From positions 9,861,501 to 9,921,500 of the forward strand of contig WPIO01000004.1 of the NCBI GenBank assembly GCA_009760855.2: 60,000 bases of DNA, written 5' to 3'. A program made the translations under genes and the position numbers. Of this stretch, positions 44,050 through 60,000 are shown piece after piece. A model generated the notes under the pieces. The model was given only the letters and a program-made list of their open reading frames with translations. It made no database searches and was not told where the DNA came from. Source of the DNA: Cristatella mucedo (lineage: Eukaryota > Bryozoa > Phylactolaemata > Cristatellidae). Numbering within the stretch: the first letter of the stretch is position 1; each line of letters opens with the position of its first letter.

Positions 44050-44720
44050 TCCTAGCTACTCGCCGCTTTCCTTTAATTCATCTTCAATCAATTAAAGATT
44101 CACTGGAGTTTGTCTCTCGAAAGTTGTTGGAGTTCATCGAAAGTAATTTCCCATCAATAACACTCCTGTCTGGATTTCAAGCAACTGTTTTCTACTGAAA
44201 CTGTGCTTCAAAGTGTGTCTCATGACATCCTCAGTAACGCATATAGCGGAACGGCATTACCTTGATTTTCTTTGACTTAGCGGCTAAATTAGAACCAATT
44301 AATCGCCAATCCTGCTAAAGAGGCTGCGAAAAAAAGATATCTTCAACACGGCTCATTTGTGACCCTAATCCTACTAGACTGACCTAGTCCAGTTGGTTGC
44401 GCAAGTTGGTCACGTGTCTCACCTAACAGACTTGTCGCTGCGAAGATTGTTTACAGTCTATTCTTGGTCTAAATCGGTTTTCCAATTATGCAGTCCCCTT
44501 TGAGTAAGACAATGCGGGCCTGCACGTTGGGCGATCGTTTAAATTCCAATAGCACCCAGCTCTATTTTTCATTAAAAAATTAAGAATTACCCATGGGGAT
44601 TAGAACAAAAATCTTTTCTGCCCTGTAAAAAACTTTCTGAAACTTAACGATGATAAAACCGGACTGAACCTCGTCCGAAATGCTGACGTTGTAGCAGGAG
44701 TCCCATAATTTTAGCCCTTA
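44050..44720 (+). pseudogene. Decayed LINE reverse transcriptase
   Basis: Translating in shifting frames gives weak matches to the family A protein: a TLLSGFQATVF fingers-like piece (about 44160-44190), SHDILSNAYSGTALP (about 44220-44260) and a clear FLKLNDDKTGLNL near 44635-44670. Many stops. It shows an old copy on the + strand. Confidence 0.55.
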
Positions 44721-44779
44721 ATCAGTGGGGCAGTAGCTAGACTTTCGTCTATTTAATTTAACATATATCATTTGTATAA

Positions 44780-44892
44780 TATATATTATTTGTATTGGCC
44801 CTAAGCGAACTTTCTCTCTATCTAGGCGCTTCACAAATGCCTCTGTGCTCTCGCCTACAACCTCGGTGGTTAAAGGCGAGCACTTTACGCTA
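44780..44892 (-). mobile_element. tRNA-derived SINE (family 1), diverged
   Basis: Reverse copy with AGTGCTCGCCTTTAACCACC and a box B remnant, then the GTGAAGCGCCTAGATAGAG tail and TACAAATAATATAT end. Confidence 0.65.
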
Positions 44893-44954
44893 GGAATACT
44901 AAGACAAAGCTTTAAAAAGCTTACGCAAAATCAAGACTGCTGTTTATAGGTACA

Positions 44955-44985
<31 letters not shown>

Positions 44986-45065
44986 TAGTGCATTTGATAA
45001 AGCACCCTCAGAGAATTCAATATCTTTCTAGGCGCTTTACAATTACTGCAAAGGACATCGTGTGA
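44955..45065 (-). mobile_element. LINE family A, very short 3' end insertion
   Basis: An (AAT)n tail of eight or more units, then GATAAAGCACCCTCAGAGAA, TCTTTCTAGGCGCTTTACA and about 20 bp of body. Outer stem AAAGCGCC pairs with GGGTGCTTT through one G-U pair. Confidence 0.85.
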
Positions 45066-45129
45066 ATTATTGCACGTCGTACCAATTCTATCCTAGCAAA
45101 GGCCGAGTCTAGCTTTTATTAGAACATTA

Positions 45130-46075
45130 CGAAATCACAGATGCCCATTCAAAAAATGCTAATGTCGACGATCAAACGTCTCTTTAAGAGCACCAAAGTC
45201 AAAACAATACCTAACAATAGTTTTAACAGCTTCTTTGTCAACAGTATAGACAACATAAGGAAGCCATCCCCAAGGGAGTCATCCTTCTCGGAGTCTCAGA
45301 CCTTCCCGCTCTGTGCTCTACTACAACGTCCGCCGTCAAGCCTGCACATGCTGCCCTCATATCGGAAGTTCATCTCCTTCGGGCCCAAGAAGGCTACTAG
45401 CCTTCTTCTTGGCCCCGTGCTTACTGTTCTCCTACTGAGATTCTGTCAGATTTCTCCTGGATTTCCCTCTGTTGTACATAATGAATGCACAGCAAATCTG
45501 TCATTTGGCTCTGCATCCCAGCATCTACTTTTTTTAAAGTAGCTTTGCCAGGCCGCTCATCAAGAAGACTAGACCGGCCGACTGGGGAATTTTTAAGCAT
45601 CTTCTGTTAGTATCGCTCTGTGCCCATCAAAGACAAGGAAGCAACGAGCGGACTATCGGACCGGTTAAACTCTTATATAAAAGCATCGAAACGAGCAAGT
45701 TCCGGTCGAGTTGAGAGAAAATCAATCCGCATTGCCAGCGCTGCAGCCGATGTGGAACGATCCTCTCAGGAACGCTTGACTTAGGTGCAGTCTCTCAGGT
45801 CTCGGCCTTGCCGGATCTCTCGGCAGCTTTGGTTACAACTTTTCGCCTTGAAGCCTTTGAGGTGCTGAGATTGTCTCGCCTATTGGCATCGCTGGCACCG
45901 CAGGCGCAGAATTGGCTTGCCGATGCGATATGCACGTACAATTTAGGCATTCGCTTTTATACACATGATGCACAGCCGTGTCTGTGTGTGGGCGCGCATT
46001 CGCTGCTACTTGTGTGCTGCATAAGCTCAATTTTCCCTCTAACTTCGCTTCTCGAACTCTATTTGTTGCGTTAGA
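45130..46075 (+). pseudogene. Decayed LINE ORF2, pre-RT and RT region
   Basis: The 133-codon frame at 45141-45542 begins with FNSFFVNSIDNIRKPSP, the typical linker before a CR1/L2-type reverse transcriptase. The frame at 45808-46074 reads LPDLSAALVT and later YNLGIRFYTHDAQPCLCV, a degraded version of LDLSAAFD and HNLGFHFYADDTQLYLCF. The catalytic YADD has become YTHD, so the enzyme is dead. Confidence 0.65.
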
Positions 46076-46670
46076 TTAAGACCGCTTGCAACTCATAGCC
46101 AACAGAAAGCTAATCAGATTCTGAGCGCGCTGACAGAGAGCTCCGGCGTTTTGTTCCGAGGGTCCTGTCAAAGGTCGAAGAACGCGAAACATCAATGAAT
46201 GCACTGCGTGACCGCGTGTTAGTCGCGGCAAGTGCACGGGAAGCAAGTGCGAAGGCGCGCTTCGCATGTCGACGCCCGGACGCCTCTCAATTTTCCGCTC
46301 GATCAGCTCAAATGCGGCGACATTCCCACCATTTGCTATCATTCCCATCAGCCTTTGCATCACTAGGATTTCTGACTCGGTGCCAAACGCTTGGTCGAGG
46401 ACAGCATGAAATTAACCCAGGCCCTGGCTCTTCAGATTGTTTCAGCCCTCGCGCACAGGACTCTCTACGTTCACTGCCCGCTGTTGCAAATAGAAGCGCG
46501 GGCTAGTCACAATGTGTCCAACATGATATATTTCTCCCCCAAAGAATCTACTCTCGATTTGCATTGTATTACCAGTAGGCACTTGGGAACAGCGTGCGTT
46601 TTCAAAAAATGCAGCTTCATGTTTGCGAAGCGGCATGAAAGCTGCGGTATACTTGAATGAGAGAACTGCC
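46076..46670. other. Intergenic DNA before the ATCC satellite, nothing recognised
   Basis: Overlapping frames on both strands (46076-46363 -, 46195-46506 +) have no domain. Confidence 0.45.
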
Positions 46671-46673
46671 ATT

Positions 46674-47245
46674 CATCCATCCATCCATCCATCCATCCAT
46701 CCATCCATCCATCCATCCATCCATCCATCCATCCATCCATCCATCCATCCATCCATCCATCCATCCATCCATCCATCCATCCATCCATCCATCCATCCAT
46801 CCATCCATCCATCCATCCATCATCCATCCCATCCATCCATCCCATCCATCCATCCATCCATCCATCCATCCATCCATCCATCCATCCATCCATCCATCCA
46901 TCCATCCATCCATCCATCCATCCATCCATCCATCCATCCATCCATCCATCCATCCATCCATCCATCCATCCATCCTTCCATTCTTCCATCCTTCCATCCA
47001 TCCATACTTCCATCCTTCCATCCATCCATACTTCCATCCGTCCGTCCGTCCGTCTATCCATCCATCCATCCATCCATCCATCCATCCATCCATCCATCCA
47101 TCCATCCATCCATCCATCCATCCTTCCATTCTTCCATCCTTCCATCCATCCATACTTCCATCCTTCCATCCATCCATACTTCCATCCGTCCGTCCGTCCG
47201 TCTATCCATCCATCCATCTATCCATCCACCCGTCTATCCTTACTT
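46674..47245. repeat. (ATCC)n tetranucleotide satellite with higher-order repeat
   Basis: About 570 bp of ATCC units. The first 300 bp are nearly pure. The right half contains two copies of a structured block (CTTCCATTCTTCCATCC, ATACTTCCATCC, GTCCGTCCGTCCGTCTATCC) starting at 46974 and 47122, a period of 148 bp or 37 units. Frames of up to 243 codons (HPSI repeats on +, MDGW repeats on -) result from the repeat. Confidence 0.97.
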
Positions 47246-48399
47246 CCACCCATTCGGTCGGCGATCGCCTGCAACGCGCGTCGTCCCTGGGCTCGCATTT
47301 TTGCGCAGCCTCCGCGACAGCCGACGCAGGAGGAACTCGCTGCCTCTCCTTTAATTCGCCTCCTTAAAAAGGTCAAGGCCAAGGCTCTATCAAAAGCCCT
47401 GGGCTACGCATTTAGTCGTTTTAGTTGTGTCGCTCGCTTTCCGGCTGATGCTCTTTTCGGTAAGGAAATGTCACGCAATTTTGAGACAAGAGAATATATG
47501 ATAACTTCGCCGTAAATAAGACGGCTTTGTAATTAAGGAAGACGCTCTAAAACGATACCCTTTAAATTCCACTAAAAATAACGGCACGGCCAAGTAGGTG
47601 TTGACAGCGTCGAAGAACAACGGACGGAACAGGTGCGACTGATAGAGCTACGCACTAGCCGCAAATTTTAACGGCCCCACAAAAGGCTACTGTGGCCTTC
47701 CGGCCTAGTCTACTAAGCTACGGACAGATACGCCGCGAGACGTACACTGTTTACTAATACACTGTGGGGGAAAATTGGAAATTTTACAAGGGCGTCTAAC
47801 CGTTTAATTAACTGACTAAAACTTGAAAATGACACGATCTCACAATAATTAAAATGTTAATACTGAAAATAACAATAATACCATGAAACGCAATTTCTGT
47901 GCCTGTCAGAAAGAAAGCAAATTCGTCAAAACTAACGAGTGTTTACTCTGAAATCTAACGCAAATGTGATAGTGGGCCTTAGTGTCCCGGCTGTCCCATA
48001 GGCAAATAAAGACGAGGAAGCTTCGTCAAACCGAGGCCTCGGAGGCCCATCAGGAATGGCAGCGTTTTGAAGTCTCCAATGACCCTCCCAGCCATAGTCG
48101 CCGTACTTGAAGACACTTAGAAAACTCCTGAAGCTGGTGTCGCTCTTCTTGAGATGTACAGAGTGAGCCTAGAGAAAGACGAGCACTAGTTCCCGTAATG
48201 AAGCTGAACAGCTTTGAGGCTCCTGAATGACCCATCTATGAATAGGCGCCATTTAGTCGGGCTATGGGTGTCCTGATTGCAGAAGTTGTTTTCGTAAAAA
48301 AATAGATATTTTCTATTTATCATAGTATGCGAGATTAAAAAAACACACTGTGTAACCAAGGACAAAAAATAATTAAAATATATTGCCTAGTGATATAAT
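47246..48399. other. Intergenic DNA, nothing recognised
   Basis: No gene, RNA or repeat copy recognised. Confidence 0.5.
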
Positions 48400-48600
48400 A
48401 AACTATTTTTATAGCCCCCTAAGCTAACCAAATCTTAATCCATACGGTTTACAAGTTGCTGCCATATAAGCAATTACGTTAGTGAATTGCATTCAAGTTA
48501 TCTTCCCTAGATAAGCATTCAAAAACACAAAAGCATCACGCTAAAACTAGCATGCAAAAACGCATAAAAACACTCAGGACCAACGGTTAATAGGACCACT
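48400..48600 (-). mobile_element. LINE-type 3' end, variant subfamily, diverged
   Basis: TATAGCCCCCTAAGCTAACC, then TACGGTTTACAAGTTGCTGC and AGCACAA/AACTAGCATGC motifs, collinear with the copy at 38625-38850. Tail eroded. Confidence 0.55.
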
Positions 48601-48899
48601 AGTTAGAGCATGCTCTTTGACAAAAGAGGATTAGTAGTCCTGAAAGTGAATAGCTGACAGGCTGACTTTGAGCCAATGTTTCGCAGAATTACAAAAGAAT
48701 AAGTATTGTTGGTCTGTTTGCTTTAACAGGTGATCATAATAAATCCTCCGAAGTGTTGCGTGGTCAGCAGGTTCGCATTGACATTCTTAGGAGGCTGCTA
48801 AAAAGAGGTTGGCCTGCTCCTTGACGACCGTTAGAAGTAAGGCCGACCAGGGCAAGTTTTCGTTGCAGCCTGAGAGAGGCCAGCATCGAATCTTCAGTG

Positions 48900-49018
48900 G
48901 TTGCTCGCCTTTGACGAATGAGGTTGCGGGCTCGAGCCCTGCGGCATATATGAAACGCCTAAATAGACTATAAGAACTCTCAGGGTGCTATACAGACGAA
49001 TTATTTATCTCATTTTAA
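48900..49018 (+). mobile_element. tRNA-derived SINE (family 1), 3' part
   Basis: TTGCGGGCTCGAGCCCTGCG (box B area), GCATATATGAAACGCCTAAA, inner stem region and a TACAGACGAATTATTTATC end. The head is mostly lost. Confidence 0.75.
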
Positions 49019-57303
<8,285 letters not shown>

Positions 57304-57946
57304 GCCGCCTGCCAAGGAGCCGCCTGCAGCGGTGGGCAGCAAGCTTTGACAGCGAGGCAGGCGCAATCTGCTGGAAGCTTCATTGACAGCGTGATGCTAC
57401 AGTAGGTGCAACAGAAAGGACATCGGCTTCAACGTGATGTATCGCTCGCTTGAGAAGCCACAACTCGCATCTTCGAAGTGGGCTACAGCGAATGTTACGC
57501 ACCGTAACTGCGTTTGCTTCTTCAAGATGCGCTCGTGAATCCAGGTCGTAGCCGGTGGCAGCTGTGTGCGTGCTGCTGCTGTCATACCCAGCTGCTCCAT
57601 CTTGACCCGGGCCAACAACTGCTTCCCAGATGCCAGCGATTCCACTTTTTTTGGCACTGCCAAGAATCAAGGCGAGGCTTCACGATGTGGCGATCACCGA
57701 CAGGCTTGGCGAGCAGTGATCGCCAAGCCTGTCGGCGCACAAAATGCCACCCAATAGTGTTCGAGTATCCAGAGAAAGCAGCACGGACGGACACTACATT
57801 GCCGCCGCCGCATTCGTCGCCGCAACTCGATTGATCCTTGCAATATCGCCATTGCATGCTCTGTGATGGCTCTCAGCTGCAGCCGATTGCAGCTGCTGAG
57901 CGCCGCAGGAATAGATGAGCAGCTGACTCGGTCGTGACTCGGTAGC
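57304..57946. other. Shared 3' region between convergent TFB1M and ECHDC1
   Basis: 643 bp separate the two stop codons. It holds both 3' untranslated regions and a 16-bp perfect inverted repeat at 57697-57735. I see no AATAAA or ATTAAA on either strand here, so the cleavage signals are non-canonical or lie further away. Frames of about 90 codons on both strands have no domain. Confidence 0.55.
57697..57735. repeat. Perfect 16-bp inverted repeat with 7-nt loop
   Basis: CCGACAGGCTTGGCGA, loop GCAGTGA, then the exact reverse complement. GC-rich and stable, between two convergent genes. Confidence 0.95.
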
Positions 57947-58479
57947 TCAGTCGTGCTTTAGATTTTTGGCGAGGGCCTTGAGATTGGCCTCTCCGCCCCA
58001 CAGTCTCTTGAACAGCTGCCGCTCGGCTTCGGTCGACTCGACCACGTGATCCACGCTGGCCACGTTCACCATCGTTTTCACGGATCGTACGACTTGTTCA
58101 GGATGCGAGCCGACGAGAGCTGTCACCCACTCGGCTGCCAGCTTGAGCAGCGCGTCGTCGCGCGCCGCATCGTCGTCGCCCGTGTGCTGCGCGCCCCCAC
58201 TGATTGCAGCTGCGGCGGCTGCCTTGGCTCGGATCTCTTCGTCGGCAAATACGTGATCGGCAAGACCGATCCGCAGCGCCTCGTCTGCCCGGACGGTTCG
58301 TGCGGCGAGCAGGAGGCGCAAGGCAGCCGCACGGCCGACGAGGCGCACGAGCCGCGTGCCGCCACCCCAGCCGGGCACGAGACCCATGCGCGCCTGCACG
58401 AAGCCAATGCTAGCTCGGCTCGTGAAAGCGCGCAGGTCGCAGGCAGTGGCCAGCTCAGCTCCGCCACCCAGTGCAGCGC
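57947..58479 (-). CDS. ECHDC1: Ethylmalonyl-CoA decarboxylase-like (ECHDC1), last coding exon, partial gene
   Basis: Crotonase-superfamily protein. ECHDC1 decarboxylates ethylmalonyl-CoA formed by carboxylase side activity and so repairs acyl-CoA metabolism in the cytosol (family knowledge). This exon encodes 176 residues plus a partial codon and a TGA at 57947-57949. It starts AALGGGAELATACDLRAFTS, the crotonase oxyanion-hole block, continues with FVQARMGLVPGWGGGTRLVR and ends LWGGEANLKALAKNLKHD, close to the WGGPANLEAIAK end of ECHDC1, which argues against other crotonases. The acceptor on the reverse strand is CTTCTTTACTGTAG. A 150-codon frame (57947-58399) covers only part; the exon extends upstream to 58479. 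An Ala-rich insertion lies around the middle (KAAAAAAISGG). Upstream exons were not recognised in the window. Confidence 0.9.
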
Positions 58480-58572
58480 CTACAGTAAAGAAGAAAAACG
58501 TACCACTTTTATGGTAGTATTTGTGGCCGAAGAGTTAACAGTGTGTCGAGCATCGAAGAAGAGGGGCCTCGC

Positions 58573-58588
58573 GGGGGGGGGGGGGGGG
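58573..58588. repeat. G16 homopolymer in the ECHDC1 intron
   Basis: Sixteen consecutive G on + (C on the gene's strand), about 95 bp upstream of the exon acceptor in the gene's direction. Length may be a sequencing or assembly uncertainty. Confidence 0.9.
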
Positions 58589-59224
58589 TCTGCATAACAT
58601 GGTCAGGCCATGAGGTCAAGAGGTTATGAGCTTAAGCTGCCCGTTGCAGCTTGGAACGGGTGCAAAAGAAAGAAGCTTGATTTACACTTTAGGCATTAGG
58701 GATCTCACAAATTGTTTGTGACTGCAACGTCATCCAATGAAGCGAGAGATATTTGTAAGACTATTTCGGAATGAACGAGTATTGCCTGTGCAGTCTATTC
58801 AGCTTGAACAGTATAATACAGTGCTCGCGATGTTGCAGCAATGTACCTGCCATTCCCTTTCTGTGTACAGCAACAGCATCTCATCGTCCCAGGCCTATGC
58901 TTCAATCCTTGAAGCCAAAGATCGCTCCGAAGGTATCTACATTGCAGATACTTTTACAAAATTCCACACCAACCATTGTTAAAGTCACTTGACCATATAG
59001 AGAACAATAATCGGGCTAATACAGAACTGGTCATTACTTCTGAGTGATTACCATTATTTTTAATCGAAGGCATAACCCATCAGGCATGTATTAAGTGTAC
59101 AAATACAATTTGCTACCAGGTGATCCTTGCAGAACAAGTAGATCTATCTCGTTCAATTTCTTCAATGCAAACCACCACGACCTAATGAAGATACTTCATT
59201 ATCCATGGCATGAAACAGTCTAAA
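58589..59224. other. ECHDC1 intron or upstream DNA, nothing recognised
   Basis: I looked on the reverse strand for the preceding ECHDC1 exon (which must end one base into a Gly codon) and found no convincing candidate. Confidence 0.45.
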
Positions 59225-59395
59225 AGCTCATCTGCTGTCGCGGGCCCGGGTCTTAGCCCAGGGGACTGCTCTGCACGACCCAGGTCGTGGGTTTGAGTCC
59301 TGCCGTAGGCGATCCGTGATTGCCCACTGCAAGTGGTGGCGATCGCTGTTAAGTCTCTTCTGCCTCTATAGAAATGGGGCTGTTGAATTTTTTCC
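59225..59395 (+). mobile_element. SINE-like repeat, family 2
   Basis: Head GGGTCTTAGCCCAGGGGACT, box B GTGGGTTTGAGTCCTGCCG, then GGCGATCCGTGATTGCC, AAGTGGTGGCGATCGCTG, TCTCTTCTGCCTCTATAG and GGGGCTGTTGAAT. Collinear with 25400-25562 and with 19295-19445 in reverse. Confidence 0.7.
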
Positions 59396-60000
59396 TTGTA
59401 TGTACCTAGCCTTTGGCCGTACTGTTTGGATGCAGGACTCAAGCACTCTGACACTAACTGGGAGGCATAGAGAAATGGAAAAAAAAGTGGGCACACGTAG
59501 CATACATAGTTCTTTGCCATATGTCAATGGAACTGTGAAAATGGCTCATTGCACTATTGAAAGTGCAAACTAAAAACATATCTTGTTGCCCATTCATTGT
59601 CATCAATAACAGCAACAACGCTGTATGTGAACTAAATTATTGTAATTAAAAGTATCACCGAGAAGGTTGCTAAAAAATGAGTCCCCACTATCTCCAAACC
59701 CTCAAACAAGTGAACATGGCTATCCAGCAGCAGCACCGTGAGGGGGACACGAGAAAGAGAGGGCGGACGAGAAAGAAAGATAAAGGAAAACGCGAGAGGG
59801 AGGAGAACAAGAGAGTGAGATGACGACAGAGAGAGAGAGAGAGAGCGACTGGCTGTTGCTTTTTGCAGCTGGGCCATAAAGTGTATAAATGTAAGTATTG
59901 TGAACACAACGTGGTCTAAGATAGAATCCTCATCAATAAAGCTCAATAAAATAATCTGAAGTCGCACCTGTACCTAACGGTTAACGCCACTAGGAATAAC
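59396..60000. other. Right end of window, unassigned
   Basis: A purine-rich tract with GAGAGA repeats lies at about 59750-59850. Two AATAAA hexamers (59935-59940 and 59945-59950) on + suggest a possible transcript end, but I see no coding sequence before them. Confidence 0.4.

Noticed and set aside
46195-46506. Ala/Arg-rich 103-codon frame
   Set aside because: Overlapped by an equally long reverse frame, no domain, no splice support.
46507-47367. Frames of 186 to 243 codons with HPSI or MDGW repeats
   Set aside because: They lie across the ATCC satellite and exist on both strands only because the 4-bp unit is read in three frames without a stop.
58845-59000. Possible upstream ECHDC1 exon on the reverse strand
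   Set aside because: Reading frames contain stops or do not resemble the expected GSDL...VQG segment, and the phase does not fit.

Overview
This is a window of animal (metazoan) nuclear DNA, most likely from an invertebrate; I cannot place the lineage. The evidence is multi-exon genes with GT-AG introns of 0.1 to 5.5 kb, heavy loading with non-LTR retrotransposon fragments and tRNA-derived SINEs, and many microsatellites (GA, GT, AT, AAT, ATCC). No bacterial-style operons, CRISPR arrays, rRNA genes or stand-alone tRNA genes are visible.

Three conserved genes can be rebuilt exon by exon. (1) A complete calcium-independent phospholipase A2 of the PLA2G6/iPLA2-beta type on the + strand, 16 coding exons from 13974 to 41506. 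All splice phases agree and the sum is 2424 nt, or 807 residues, with seven or so ankyrin repeats, the GGGIRG nucleotide loop, the GTSTG lipase elbow (Ser520) and the DGG catalytic Asp (Asp653). (2) A complete mitochondrial rRNA adenine dimethyltransferase, TFB1M, on the + strand, 5 coding exons from 50534 to 57303, 378 residues. (3) The last exon of an ethylmalonyl-CoA decarboxylase-like gene, ECHDC1, on the - strand (57947-58479), convergent with TFB1M; the rest lies beyond what I can recognise in the window.

Inside intron 14 of the iPLA2 gene, on the same strand, is what looks like a complete small nested gene: a CRE (TGACGTCA) next to a TATA box, a 5' exon, two further exons encoding a 38-residue Lys/Ala/Pro-rich basic peptide, and an AATAAA signal about 320 bp before iPLA2 exon 15. 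An upstream ATG in the first exon is in phase across the splice and would extend the product to 85 residues with a hydrophobic N-terminal stretch. I do not recognise this peptide family.

Layout: 1-13.9 kb is transposon-rich intergenic DNA (LINE RT fragments, a decayed hAT transposase, SINEs). 13.9-41.8 kb is the iPLA2 gene, its introns full of LINE/SINE pieces, a foldback-type element and a 260-bp hairpin. 41.8-50.5 kb is intergenic, with two decayed LINEs and a 0.57-kb ATCC satellite. 50.5-57.3 kb is TFB1M. 57.9 kb onward is ECHDC1 and its intron.

The strongest system-level signal is a LINE/SINE partnership. An L2/CR1-like LINE (family A) with an (ATT)n tail, and a tRNA-derived SINE, share a 3'-terminal stem-loop with the same architecture: an outer stem built on GCGCC/GGCGC, an inner AGAGA/TCTCT stem, and a short A/T-rich tail. 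This suggests that the SINE is mobilised by the LINE's reverse transcriptase. There is also a second LINE family (B, with an ACATT tail), a second SINE-like family with a conserved central body, and an unclassified repeat in which one copy carries a very short (about 75 bp) LINE insertion. The two enzyme genes both relate to mitochondria or lipid metabolism, but nothing in the sequence shows that they are co-regulated.
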